Assembly (NCBI RefSeq): GCF_018917865.1
Contig: NZ_JAHLPM010000007.1
Location: 124,001 to 188,000 of the forward strand
DNA length: 64,000 nt
From: Tissierella simiarum
GTDB lineage: Bacteria; Bacillota; Clostridia; Tissierellales; Tissierellaceae
Reading direction: 5' to 3'
The position numbers were made by a program, and so were the translations under genes. Positions 8,394 through 15,909 of the stretch are shown here, one piece after another (the stretch's first letter is position 1; each line of letters starts with the position of its first letter). The notes under the pieces are model-generated. The model did not search any database. It was not told where the DNA came from and saw only the letters and a program-made list of their open reading frames with translations.

Positions 8394-8699
8394 TTACTCT
8401 TTATCCATTTCCCCCTCAATGCGGTCAATTCTTTTATGGGCTTGTTTTGCAGAAGCTTCTACGCATGAAAGACGTGATATTACTTCAATATGTTGTAAGT
8501 CCTGCTTCTCTTGTTTTCTTTTAATATCATCAACACCAGATTTTATATAGCCTATTTCGGTTAATATAGTGCCATTTTGTTTACCTTCTTTATTATCGTC
8601 TTGCTTCTTATTTCTCGAAAAAGCAATATATCCAAATATTATTGCACACGCCGTCCCAAGAATACCTAAAATACTTGCCATTATTGAAATGTCTGCCAC
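8394..8699 (-). CDS. XhlA-like haemolysin/holin-accessory protein
   Basis: A 101-residue protein with one N-terminal membrane helix (about 5-26) and a long charged coiled-coil domain (about 40-100). This is the inverse of the PBSX XhlA layout, so the name is tentative. The start is GTG after GGAGTG. It opens the lysis cassette, directly after the DGR reverse transcriptase gene. Confidence 0.5.
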   Translation of the reverse strand: MADISIMASILGILGTACAIIFGYIAFSRNKKQDDNKEGKQNGTILTEIGYIKSGVDDIKRKQEKQDLQHIEVISRLSCVEASAKQAHKRIDRIEGEMDKE

Positions 8700-8701
8700 T
8701 T

Positions 8702-9784
8702 CTATTCACTCCTTTTATTTTTAAATAATTCATTTAATGACTGTCGGAATCCGTAACTATTGCAATGCTTCAAAATACCTTTATAAGACGCAATGCTTCC
8801 TTTGAATGATTCTTCCGTTATTTGCCCACGGGCTTTCGCTTTAATTAAATGCTTAACGCGAGCTTTTATTTTCTTCGCTGTTTTTTTCTTTAGTTTCCTA
8901 TGTGTTGCCCAAATTCTAAACCCTACAAAGTCAATTCCCATACTACAGGGACGAATTGCAGTTTTATTGTTTAACTGTAAATGCAATTTATTATTCAAAA
9001 ATGTTTCTATTTCGTCCTTTACTGCCGCAAGGTACTTTTTATCCGGATGTAAAATAATAACATCATCCATATAGCGAATGTAATAATGTAATCTCAATTC
9101 ATGCTTTACATATTGGTCAAGCTCATTGAGATAAAGATTCGCAAACATCTGTGAAGTTAAATTCCCTATTGGCATACCTACATCCAAAAGCCTTTCATCT
9201 TCGGTACACATATCCGGGTCAATTCCTGCGGGTAACCCGAATTTTGTATCTTCACAATTTATGATAATTGAAAGTAAGTCAATCAATCGGTCATCGTGAA
9301 TCTTCCTTTTTAATATGTTAATTAATATGTCATGGTCTACCCTGTAAAAGTATTTTGAAATATCAAGTTTTAAATAATAATATCGTTCCGGTTTCCTCTC
9401 CGTTTGTCGCAACCAATACTGCAACCTATCCGCGGCGGCGTGTGTCCCTTTCCCTTCACGGCAAGCGTAAGAATCAAATATAAATTGCTTGTCAAAGATA
9501 GGAAAAAGCTGTTTATAAATAGCCCATTGTACAACACGGTCGCGAAAGGGCAATGCCATAATCAGCCGCTTTTTAGGCTCATAAACGTAAAACTGCCGAT
9601 ACTTCCCCACCTCATACGTTCCATAAATAAGGTGGTTTTGAATTTCAATCAAGTTTGATTCAAGGTTACTACTGAATGTTAAAACTTCATCCCTAAACCT
9701 TTTGCCTTTTCTAGCAATTTCATAAGCTTGATATAGATTTTCAAAATCATAAATTTTTGGGTATATATTTTTAATTGTTTTCAT
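8702..9784 (-). CDS. DGR reverse transcriptase
   Basis: A 360-residue reverse transcriptase. Visible motifs are LKLDISKYF (Asp141, motif A), GNLTSQ (207-212, the family's SQ signature), IRYMDDVII (catalytic YMDD at 238-241) and DFVGFRIW (motif E region). The early block FIFDSYACREGKGTH is typical of DGR enzymes. No maturase or endonuclease domain follows, which argues against a group II intron; the length is normal for DGR enzymes. It copies the template RNA into cDNA with errors at adenines, for transfer into the variable gene. The RBS is AAGGGGGAG. It lies 190 bp after the template repeat. Confidence 0.96.
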   Translation of the reverse strand: MKTIKNIYPKIYDFENLYQAYEIARKGKRFRDEVLTFSSNLESNLIEIQNHLIYGTYEVGKYRQFYVYEPKKRLIMALPFRDRVVQWAIYKQLFPIFDKQFIFDSYACREGKGTHAAADRLQYWLRQTERKPERYYYLKLDISKYFYRVDHDILINILKRKIHDDRLIDLLSIIINCEDTKFGLPAGIDPDMCTEDERLLDVGMPIGNLTSQMFANLYLNELDQYVKHELRLHYYIRYMDDVIILHPDKKYLAAVKDEIETFLNNKLHLQLNNKTAIRPCSMGIDFVGFRIWATHRKLKKKTAKKIKARVKHLIKAKARGQITEESFKGSIASYKGILKHCNSYGFRQSLNELFKNKRSE

Positions 9785-9933
9785 CGCTCCCCCTTGTCTT
9801 TTAATTATTGATTTCGCTGATGTGTAGCACTCTTCAACTATTTTTGTTTACTAACTGCTTCCACAGCAATTCAATCTTTTTTCCGTTATATATAACAGAA
9901 AGGGAAATGAACCCCTTTAACCTATGCACTGGA

Positions 9934-9972
9934 TGTGCACACGTATGTGCACACCTTCTGGCTAAAGAAGGT
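9934..9972 (-). ncRNA. Two RNA hairpins immediately 3' of the template repeat
   Basis: In the sense direction, ACCTTCT/AGAAGGT (9966-9972 and 9953-9959) forms a 7-bp stem, three bases after TR. It abuts TGTGCACA-TACG-TGTGCACA (9934-9953), an 8-bp stem closed by a UNCG-class tetraloop. They probably structure the template RNA for priming or Avd/RT binding. The remaining 9785-9933 holds no gene. Confidence 0.55.
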
Positions 9973-9974
9973 AG

Positions 9975-10089
9975 AGCGGCGCGGAAGCCAATGTTGTTAC
10001 TGGAATTCGCACGCGAGTTATTCAAGTTCAACGCCGCGACACCTGCGTTCGACATGTTGTTCCATCTCGCTCCGCGCAATGGCAAACGC
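9975..10089 (-). repeat. DGR template repeat (TR)
   Basis: 115 nt, offset 605 bp from VR (10580-10694). The 10 mismatches are at plus-strand 9995, 9997, 10001, 10007, 10019, 10049, 10057, 10058, 10061 and 10067, all T on the plus strand and A in the sense strand. I count about 26 sense adenines in total. The sense reading is rich in AAC codons, the usual design for maximum residue variety. It is not a protein gene even though a 90-codon frame crosses it. Confidence 0.97.
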
Positions 10090-10125
10090 GAATCTATACG
10101 ATTCATCCCCCATATATAAAAATCT

Positions 10126-10479
10126 TTATTTTACAGACTTCATATATCCCCCAATCATTCTTCCAATTTCATCAATAAGTTTTGCCCAATACTCATATTT
10201 TTTGAACGGCAAACATGGTTTTTGATTCGGGTATAATTTTTTATCCGCGGCAAGTCTTATTAAATGTCTTAATATATCAAGTTCAATATCTAATTCCTGC
10301 AACGTGGTTTTCTTGTAATACTTTTTTTCAATCGTCACAGCAAGCATAAGCATTCGGTACATTGATTTTCTAATGTCACCTGCAAGTGCATATTTTTCAA
10401 CTTTTGGGAATTGTGTTAATGCTGGACTTCCGTAAAGAATCATGTCGTATATTTTCTCTTTTATTTTAAATTCTTCCAT
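10126..10479 (-). CDS. avd: Avd, DGR accessory variability determinant
   Basis: A 117-residue, all-helical basic protein starting at the ATG after GGGGGTGG. It has the four-helix-bundle pattern of the Avd/S23-like family, with the recognisable helix ELDIELDILRHLIRLAADKK. Avd forms a pentameric basic barrel that binds reverse transcriptase and template RNA. Its place between VR and TR is the classical order. The upstream frame to 10494 has no proper start. Confidence 0.88.
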   Translation of the reverse strand: MEEFKIKEKIYDMILYGSPALTQFPKVEKYALAGDIRKSMYRMLMLAVTIEKKYYKKTTLQELDIELDILRHLIRLAADKKLYPNQKPCLPFKKYEYWAKLIDEIGRMIGGYMKSVK

Positions 10480-10518
10480 TGTCCACCCCCGCAAATTGTA
10501 TTTAAATACTTTTAAAAT

Positions 10519-10542
10519 AAAGGCGGGTTATCACCCGCCTTT
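10519..10542 (-). promoter_or_regulatory. DGR target-recognition hairpin downstream of VR
   Basis: A perfect 10-bp stem (10519-10528 and 10533-10542) with the sense-strand loop GATA. It lies 37 bp after the VR end. In characterised DGRs a hairpin or cruciform of this size with a 4-nt GRNA-type loop is needed for efficient homing. It could also attenuate late transcription, but there is no strong T-run. Confidence 0.8.
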
Positions 10543-10572
10543 CAGTTTATCAGTTTACAGTTTACAGTTTTT
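10543..10572 (-). repeat. Heptameric tandem repeats between VP stop and DGR hairpin
   Basis: Four imperfect copies of AAACTGT/A in the sense strand. They carry the VP stop and further stops in other frames, which would catch frameshifted variable proteins. Confidence 0.6.
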
Positions 10573-11620
10573 CATAAAAAGCGGCGCGGAAGCCAATGTG
10601 GCTACCGGAATACGCACGCGAGTAATTCAAGTTCAACGCCGCGACACCTGCGTCCGACATGCCGTACCATCCCGCTCCGCGCAATGGCAAACGCTCGCCA
10701 CGATTATCAACATATAAATGCCCGTCTCCGTAAGTATAATCAGAAACAGGAAAAAGCCCTAATCCTTCTAATATCTGTGGAATTTTTATGTCACTTGCCA
10801 CGGAAAGTTGACCAAACTGTCTACTCGACGAACCAGAATTCGTAATTTTTGTAGATAATTGAACACCGTTTACAATGTCATATTTAAGTGATTCCCATTC
10901 TTTTTGTGTTGCGGGCTCTTTAAGTATTCCATCTATCATAATAGTTTTCCATTCTGTGCTCGTATTGCTCATGTTGCAATCTATTTTCATGCAATTACCG
11001 TTAGGGATTACTTGAATCTCGCCATCTACAAGACGGAAGCCAGCAACCCACTCCCATACATTCCCGCAAAGGTCAGCAATTCCAGAACTATCATAATTAT
11101 GATACCAAGTTACTGGTCCACTTCCCGTTGCAGTTCTTCCATCAAGTAATTTCCCATCACTAGTGTATTTGTATGTTACAACTCCCTTTTCGTGTAAATT
11201 TCTGTAATCATACCCATAATTTGTATTTCCATGTGGCGGTGTATTATTTTTATAACACCAGTTTTGGATTGTTGCCCATAAAGCATTTGAGAGCAAATGC
11301 CAACCAAGCCCCTTATTTCTACATACTTTTAAAGCTGTATCAAAGTTAATAGAAGTTTTCGGGTCTTTAAATGGCAAACTGTAAGCCCGGTCATTTACAA
11401 CAATGTTTTGATATTTGCTTACATATATAACATCAATTTCTATTCCATCAACAATAAATGCAGGAAGCACATCTTCTGTTCCTCCTTTAATCAAATCCGA
11501 ATATTTTAATTTTGGGAATGGAACAACAATTGATGGCATGCCAATATCATCAAGAATCACCGTGTTTTTCCCTCCCGAGAGGGCTTCAACAGATAATTTA
11601 AAATCATCAAAGTTTGTCAT
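10562..11620 (-). CDS. DGR variable protein, FGE-type C-type-lectin fold, probable receptor binder
   Basis: A 352-residue protein. The central and C-terminal part matches the formylglycine-generating-enzyme (FGE-sulfatase) fold: GIADLCGNVWEWVAGFR at about 185-200 and the closing IGFRAAF. The last 45 or so residues are encoded by VR. Nine residues differ from the template: 317, 319, 320, 323, 333, 337, 339, 340 and 341, mostly Asn replaced by Tyr, Gly, Asp, Ser or His. In the known fold these residues line the ligand-binding face. The N-terminal about 90 residues probably attach it to the tail. The neighbours are tail-tip genes. The RBS is GGAGGTG. Confidence 0.93.
   Translation of the reverse strand: MTNFDDFKLSVEALSGGKNTVILDDIGMPSIVVPFPKLKYSDLIKGGTEDVLPAFIVDGIEIDVIYVSKYQNIVVNDRAYSLPFKDPKTSINFDTALKVCRNKGLGWHLLSNALWATIQNWCYKNNTPPHGNTNYGYDYRNLHEKGVVTYKYTSDGKLLDGRTATGSGPVTWYHNYDSSGIADLCGNVWEWVAGFRLVDGEIQVIPNGNCMKIDCNMSNTSTEWKTIMIDGILKEPATQKEWESLKYDIVNGVQLSTKITNSGSSSRQFGQLSVASDIKIPQILEGLGLFPVSDYTYGDGHLYVDNRGERLPLRGAGWYGMSDAGVAALNLNYSRAYSGSHIGFRAAFYEKL
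10580..10694 (-). repeat. DGR variable repeat (VR)
   Basis: The 115-nt C-terminal coding segment of the variable protein. Its sense 3' end is a G+C-rich, unchanged block (TTCCGCGCCGC) that fits the initiation-of-mutagenic-homing element. The first diversified base is at 10600, so the last 20 nt are protected. Confidence 0.96.
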
Positions 11621-11644
11621 ATTCTTTACACCTCCATTTTATAT

Positions 11645-11977
11645 TTATACTAACGTCCAAAGCGTTAACGTGCATTTATCTATGTCAAAAGGAACAGGAA
11701 AGGGAACTTCTTTCGGTTGTTCGTTTTCATCCAATCCATCAGCTATAAAATCATACTCCCTTGCCGGGATATCAATTTGTGCAACATAGACTTCTGCAAC
11801 TCCGGGAATAACTCCGCAAACAAGATTGCCGAATTTATCGCGGCATACGTCAATGTGATTCGGGTCGTCACGCTCGTATTTTTCAAGATTAAGCATTAGT
11901 TCATCATCAAATGTAACCTTACTTGTTTTTATTGTATATGGAATTTTTGTTCCTTCATTTTTATTAATAACAATCAT
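11645..11977 (-). CDS. Phage tail-tip hypothetical protein
   Basis: A 110-residue protein, mostly beta-strand in character (KIPYTIKTSKVTFDDELML, then VYVAQIDIPAREYDF). The family is not recognised. It sits between the variable protein and a tail-fibre-like gene, so it may be a fibre component or an assembly chaperone. The start overlaps the stop of the 58-residue gene (ATGA), which indicates translational coupling. Confidence 0.7.
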   Translation of the reverse strand: MIVINKNEGTKIPYTIKTSKVTFDDELMLNLEKYERDDPNHIDVCRDKFGNLVCGVIPGVAEVYVAQIDIPAREYDFIADGLDENEQPKEVPFPVPFDIDKCTLTLWTLV

Positions 11978-12150
11978 CTTCTTACCTCCATTCGTTTAAG
12001 TTCTTTATACGCTTCACGTGAACGCGCGGCAATATATTCTGCCGCTTCTCTATCGTCAGATGAAACACCACACCCATTCTTGCCAAAACTGTCAAGCACA
12101 TACGCTTCCCGCTTTCGGCGTTCTTCCGATTTAATGATAATATTAGCCAT
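11974..12150 (-). CDS. Small hypothetical protein, 58 residues
   Basis: A strongly basic N-terminal helix (KSEERRKREAYVLDSFG) followed by a helix with EAAEYIAARSREAYKEL. It has an AAGGGGG site upstream and ATGA overlaps at both ends, so it is translated as part of the tail-tip operon. No function is recognised. Confidence 0.65.
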   Translation of the reverse strand: MANIIIKSEERRKREAYVLDSFGKNGCGVSSDDREAAEYIAARSREAYKELKRMEVRR

Positions 12151-12644
12151 CAGTAAATGCCCCCTTTTACAATATATCTCACGGCAACGCTCGGAGCGCT
12201 TCCGGTAAATGCAATTTTGAATCCATTTAATTGCTTATCCTTTATGATAATGCGTCCTACATCACCACTAGTGTTTTTTATATCAATATCAACAGTGTAA
12301 TCTATCGTATCCTGTTTATGAACAAGATCAATTGTTGTCATTGAATTGTTAAACGGGTATTCAAGACTATTTGTTAACGTAACTTCTCCAATTTCTCCTA
12401 TCAATTTCTTAAATGTCTGTCCGTGATGTTGAAGCATTCTAATTGCTTCATTCCCCATTTCATTTGCGGCAAAAATTCCTTCTTCGATGTTGTTGAAGTT
12501 AGCCCCATTTTGTGCCGTCCCCTGCTGAATGACTGCGCCCTCAACGGGTTCATGGGTAACTGTTCCATCGCCGTTATCTATTTCTTTATAGCGGTTTTCA
12601 TACTGTGTCACGTGGTCTTGCCAAAACGTGCGTTTATAAGCCAT
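12150..12644 (-). CDS. Tail-fibre-like structural protein
   Basis: A 164-residue protein starting at the ATG after AAGGAGGTGT. It begins AYKRTFWQDHVTQYENRYKE, a form often seen at the start of phage tail appendages that bind the baseplate; residues 30-60 include QQGTAQNGANFNNIEEGI, and a beta-rich C-terminal half follows. It lies between tail protein I and the DGR target, so it may be the stem on which the variable tip sits. Confidence 0.6.
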   Translation of the reverse strand: MAYKRTFWQDHVTQYENRYKEIDNGDGTVTHEPVEGAVIQQGTAQNGANFNNIEEGIFAANEMGNEAIRMLQHHGQTFKKLIGEIGEVTLTNSLEYPFNNSMTTIDLVHKQDTIDYTVDIDIKNTSGDVGRIIIKDKQLNGFKIAFTGSAPSVAVRYIVKGGIY

Positions 12645-12651
12645 CTTTTTT

Positions 12652-12957
12652 TTACACCTCCTTAATATCAAATGCAAAGCGATATAAAACGCCTTCTTGC
12701 ACGCTTTTAACTTCAATGTTTTCTGATTTTGAAGCCCACAAGTCATTGTTTGTATCGAAAAGCTGTACTTCTGTTATAGTTACATTACCTGTTGCTTGTG
12801 GATTAATAGAAAAATACACCGCGACTTTTCCGTCTGCAAGACGTTCTTTGTGATGTATAGATACCCTGTGATATGTTCCACCTATCTTGTAACGAGCATA
12901 TGCAATGTTCCTTTCTATAAAAGCTTTGAACCCTTCCATTGCCTTTTCTGTAAGCAT
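12652..12957 (-). CDS. Hypothetical tail-tip protein
   Basis: A 101-residue protein starting at the ATG nine bases after AGGAGG; the GTG three codons earlier is too close to the site. It starts with a helical MLTEKAMEGFKAFIER and continues as a beta-sandwich-like domain. The family is not recognised; a structural role is inferred from position after tail protein I. Confidence 0.6.
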   Translation of the reverse strand: MLTEKAMEGFKAFIERNIAYARYKIGGTYHRVSIHHKERLADGKVAVYFSINPQATGNVTITEVQLFDTNNDLWASKSENIEVKSVQEGVLYRFAFDIKEV

Positions 12958-12975
12958 TGTTTTCACCCTCCTTTA

Positions 12976-13767
12976 TTAACTTTTGCAAATGGATGTGCCG
13001 CAACGCTTAACGTTATACTTATATCCCTCTGCTGTCACTTCTTGAGAAATGCCGCCACTGTCTATTCTTGCAATTGTTGAGCGTTCCGGGATAGTTCCGG
13101 CGACTGGACTTGTAAACTTATATCCTTTCAAATCATTGTGTAATTCAATGTCTGTTTCCTCAATTGCCCCTATTATGTTTCTTTGCGGCGAAGTCCCCGC
13201 AAGCACTTTTCCCGTCATTCCAGTCGTATAGCAAAACGCATGTGTTTCAATCCCCAACACAAGTGTAACAGTACATTGATAAATGACATCATCCATATGT
13301 GCGCTTAATCTTTTATACGAATCAACTGCTTTTTTTATTTCAAAATATCCTGCTCCAATTCTTGAACGCGTCGTATCTAAAATAACGCGAAAAGAAAATG
13401 GCTCGCCACCATATTGAAACCATTCTTCAATGCGGCTGTTTGGGTGCAGGTTTCCGAGCGCAGTTTCAACTGCAAATTTTGTTCCTAGCCTTTTATGGAC
13501 TTTTACGCTGTCTTTTATCAGCGCCCTTTTAGCTTCAATTGGATAACTATAATCGTACCAATCAACGTGTAAATCATATGCCAATATGTCAAGTACAGCT
13601 TCGTCAAGTTCATCAATTCTTGCATAAATAATATTAAGTTGCGCCATGCGGCTTGTTTTCTGCAATTCATCACCTATTACGCGAGCCAACGCAAGCATAT
13701 CTTCATCATTTTTTAAACTTGGCGGTAACATCCTTGTTAAATCAATCCCATAAATTGTATTATTCAT
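12976..13767 (-). CDS. Baseplate/tail protein I (P2 gpI-like)
   Basis: A 263-residue protein whose N-terminal about 150 residues match the Tail_P2_I family: MLPPSLKNDEDMLALARVIG, then LPVDWYDY-like DLHVDWYDYSYPIEAKR and HKRLGTKFAVETAL. This family links the baseplate wedge to the fibres. It overlaps the baseplate J gene by 8 bp. The start is the ATG eight bases after GGAGG. Confidence 0.88.
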   Translation of the reverse strand: MNNTIYGIDLTRMLPPSLKNDEDMLALARVIGDELQKTSRMAQLNIIYARIDELDEAVLDILAYDLHVDWYDYSYPIEAKRALIKDSVKVHKRLGTKFAVETALGNLHPNSRIEEWFQYGGEPFSFRVILDTTRSRIGAGYFEIKKAVDSYKRLSAHMDDVIYQCTVTLVLGIETHAFCYTTGMTGKVLAGTSPQRNIIGAIEETDIELHNDLKGYKFTSPVAGTIPERSTIARIDSGGISQEVTAEGYKYNVKRCGTSICKS

Positions 13768-14887
13768 CTTCAAATCCTCCGTTTATTACGTTAGTCTTTT
13801 GAAGTACCGCAACTTTATTGCCATCAACGAGAGTATACTTAGGGCTTACAATGTCAACTCGTTTTATTCCTGTTTTCATAAGAAGTGAAATCAAATAAGA
13901 TGGGTTAATGTCCCGTCCCATCTTCTCTGTTTGCCACTTAGTATATTCTCTAATTGCTTCCGCGACGTCTTGTTCTATAATTGCCGCGCTATTTGTGCCA
14001 AGTTGTGGAATGTAGTATGTCAATTCAATGTCAAAAGACACAACCTCCGGCGCGGATACTGTAACAAGGTCTGTAAGAGGTCTCGTCTTATCTGCGGAAA
14101 GTGCCGCTTCAACCTCTTTCAAGACTTCCTTATTTGGTAATTCTCCATCTTTTAATAGTACCCTAACATCCACAATGCCACGTTCTGTTGATATTGCTGA
14201 AACGTCCGCAACCTGTGATGAAGCTGTCTTTGCATGATAAATATACGCTCCCATTGGTCCTGCTGTCGAGAAACTTTCCATGCTCTCACGCATACGTTTA
14301 TAAAAAGCTTCGTCCGTCTCCGTTTCTGCTCCACCTCCGCTGGTTGTAATGTTTTCAACTTTTTCATAATAAGGGAAAAGGTCTACAATTTGTGTAATTT
14401 GCCCCGGAACGAATCCATTTCCTATCGTTCCAACTATTTGACAAACTGCTGGAATATCGCCGTATAGTTCACCCGCTCGTATATAAAGGTTTTCCATTGT
14501 CTCAAATGTAATTTTTCCGTCAACAGTCACCCTTGTGCCCTTCGGCACAAGTTGTTGTGTCGCCAGCTTCGTTGATAAGTAAAACCGGAATGTTGTTTTT
14601 GCCGCTTGTGCCTGAAGCCTATACGTATCCTTGAATATCTCGGCAAGTGAATCTAAATATTCACCCTCTGCATATCTCGGAACATTTTGTTTTGCGGATT
14701 CATTGATTATAACCCTTTCTTGTACGATGATGTCCGCAATCCAAAGAATAAAAAGCCTTGTCGGGTCTGCTGGGTATAATGTCCGTCCTGTAAACATTTC
14801 ATATGATTTTATTAGGCTGTTAACAAGCTTCTCCGTATCCGTATCAACAAAACTAATATTTGGATAATTTCTTTTACTATCCGCCAA
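13760..14887 (-). CDS. Baseplate J-like protein
   Basis: A 375-residue protein of the Baseplate_J family. Typical features are the early YPADPTRLFILWIADI segment, GEYLDSLAEI, the GGGAETETDEAFYKRMRES block, and the GPMGAYIYHA motif. It forms the baseplate wedge with gp25 and protein I, its direct neighbours. It overlaps gp25 by 11 bp. Confidence 0.93.
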   Translation of the reverse strand: MADSKRNYPNISFVDTDTEKLVNSLIKSYEMFTGRTLYPADPTRLFILWIADIIVQERVIINESAKQNVPRYAEGEYLDSLAEIFKDTYRLQAQAAKTTFRFYLSTKLATQQLVPKGTRVTVDGKITFETMENLYIRAGELYGDIPAVCQIVGTIGNGFVPGQITQIVDLFPYYEKVENITTSGGGAETETDEAFYKRMRESMESFSTAGPMGAYIYHAKTASSQVADVSAISTERGIVDVRVLLKDGELPNKEVLKEVEAALSADKTRPLTDLVTVSAPEVVSFDIELTYYIPQLGTNSAAIIEQDVAEAIREYTKWQTEKMGRDINPSYLISLLMKTGIKRVDIVSPKYTLVDGNKVAVLQKTNVINGGFEDE

Positions 14888-15203
14888 TTATATTCACCTC
14901 CACCCGCGGAATGAGCTTACCTGCTTGCGCTTCCTCTTCACTCTGCGTAAAAGATATATTTTCAACCTCCGCCCGCGGTTCGTACTGTTCGATTGCGTCC
15001 AGTACCTCCGAAACAAGAATTGCCTGTGCTACGGGGTAAGGCTTATCAATGAACCGCTGGGGAAGCCCAAAGCCCCGGTCAAGCGGTACGGTAAATTGTG
15101 GGGTTGAAATAATCATTGCTATGTTTTGTAAAATCTCTTCAACGACCGTTTCCGGCGCAAGATTTATTTTCTTATTTTCGTATGCCGTTACTATATGCGC
15201 CAT
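14877..15203 (-). CDS. Baseplate protein gp25/gpW-like
   Basis: A 108-residue protein with the GPW/gp25 (lysozyme-like) pattern: ILQNIAMIISTPQFTVPLDR, the EPRAEV motif, and a final VEVNIIGG strand. gp25-type proteins nucleate sheath polymerisation on the baseplate. The EPR core is intact. Confidence 0.92.
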   Translation of the reverse strand: MAHIVTAYENKKINLAPETVVEEILQNIAMIISTPQFTVPLDRGFGLPQRFIDKPYPVAQAILVSEVLDAIEQYEPRAEVENISFTQSEEEAQAGKLIPRVEVNIIGG

Positions 15204-15208
15204 GTTTA

Positions 15209-15610
15209 TTACCTCCCTGCATAGGCTTTTAGCGAAATAGATACTTTCGCAACAAGTAAGTTCCCCTTATTATCGAACTTTTCCAAGTCCTTTGATGTTT
15301 TCTCTATGACCCATTTGTTCTTTCCATATGTTTTACTACCTATAATAAGACGCATAACCTTCCCCTTCCTCTCTGCGTCAAGAAGTTTTGTAATTTCCTG
15401 CATAGGATTAACTCCTAAGAACACTGAAAAATAGATACTAAACGAAATTGTATCCGCGTCCGTTCCTGTAAATTCAAGCAAAACATCTTTTAAATGCCTA
15501 TCATGTGTGGCATATCTTACGGAACTATCCCATTTCATGTTGTCAAATGTCATTGCAGTTTTCCGCGATACACTGAAAACTATATCTCCCAAAGTGCCTA
15601 TAGTTGCCAT
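15209..15610 (-). CDS. Tail protein GpU-like
   Basis: A 133-residue protein that fits the P2 GpU family: an N-terminal GDIVFSVS strand, TFDNMKWDSSVRYATHDRH, and a KTYGKNKWVIEKTSKDLE block. In P2, GpU acts at the tail-baseplate junction and tail length termination. It lies between the spike and gp25 genes. Confidence 0.75.
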   Translation of the reverse strand: MATIGTLGDIVFSVSRKTAMTFDNMKWDSSVRYATHDRHLKDVLLEFTGTDADTISFSIYFSVFLGVNPMQEITKLLDAERKGKVMRLIIGSKTYGKNKWVIEKTSKDLEKFDNKGNLLVAKVSISLKAYAGR

Positions 15611-15611
15611 G

Positions 15612-15872
15612 TTAGATTCCTCCTACCACAAACCCATCATCGCCATTAGGAAGATATATACAAAGCACTAAGTCCCCTACTGATGGAATCCACGGCGAAA
15701 CAGTAACTTCATGCCCGTGTTCTCCTTCTATCACTAATGTTTCTTTTACAGTTACAAATGGCGGGTTTCTAAGTATTTTTAGCGGTCCAGAAACAAGATT
15801 GTTTTTATCTACAAAATTCACACGCGCCGTTCTATTTTCGGTATTTACTGAACTTACCGTTCCAACACGCAC
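15612..15872 (-). CDS. Baseplate spike protein, gpV-like OB fold
   Basis: At least 86 residues of an OB-fold typical of baseplate protein V: RVGTVSSVNTENRTARVNF, then PWIPSVGDLVLCIYLPNGDDGFVVGG. The visible GTG start has no ribosome binding site, and the open frame continues upstream through NEELTILKNIV, which looks like a natural N-terminus. The true start may be a rare ATT near 15911 or involve coupling to the preceding stop. The spike punctures the cell envelope. Confidence 0.8.
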   Translation of the reverse strand: MRVGTVSSVNTENRTARVNFVDKNNLVSGPLKILRNPPFVTVKETLVIEGEHGHEVTVSPWIPSVGDLVLCIYLPNGDDGFVVGGI

Positions 15873-15909
15873 TATGTTTTTTAATATTGTTAATTCTTCA
15901 TTTACCCCA

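Larger units (their letters stand above)
8702..11620 (-). other. Diversity-generating retroelement cassette
   Basis: In transcription order: variable protein gene, VR, hairpin, avd, TR, flanking RNA hairpins, reverse transcriptase. All parts lie on one strand inside the phage late operon, between tail-tip genes and the lysis cassette. TR and VR differ only at template adenines (10 of 10 differences). That shows that retro-homing has occurred in this lineage and that the components were active. Confidence 0.95.

Noticed and set aside
8702-9784. Reverse transcriptase as a group II intron or retron component
   Set aside because: No maturase or endonuclease domain, no intron ends, and a perfect TR/VR pair with adenine-only changes plus avd lies beside it.
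9834-10106. Protein gene across the template repeat
   Set aside because: The 90-codon frame exists only because TR copies coding sequence; there is no ribosome binding site and its ends are unrelated to any protein.
9808-10119. Plus-strand gene opposite the template repeat
   Set aside because: It is antisense to TR, lacks a ribosome binding site and has no recognisable protein features.
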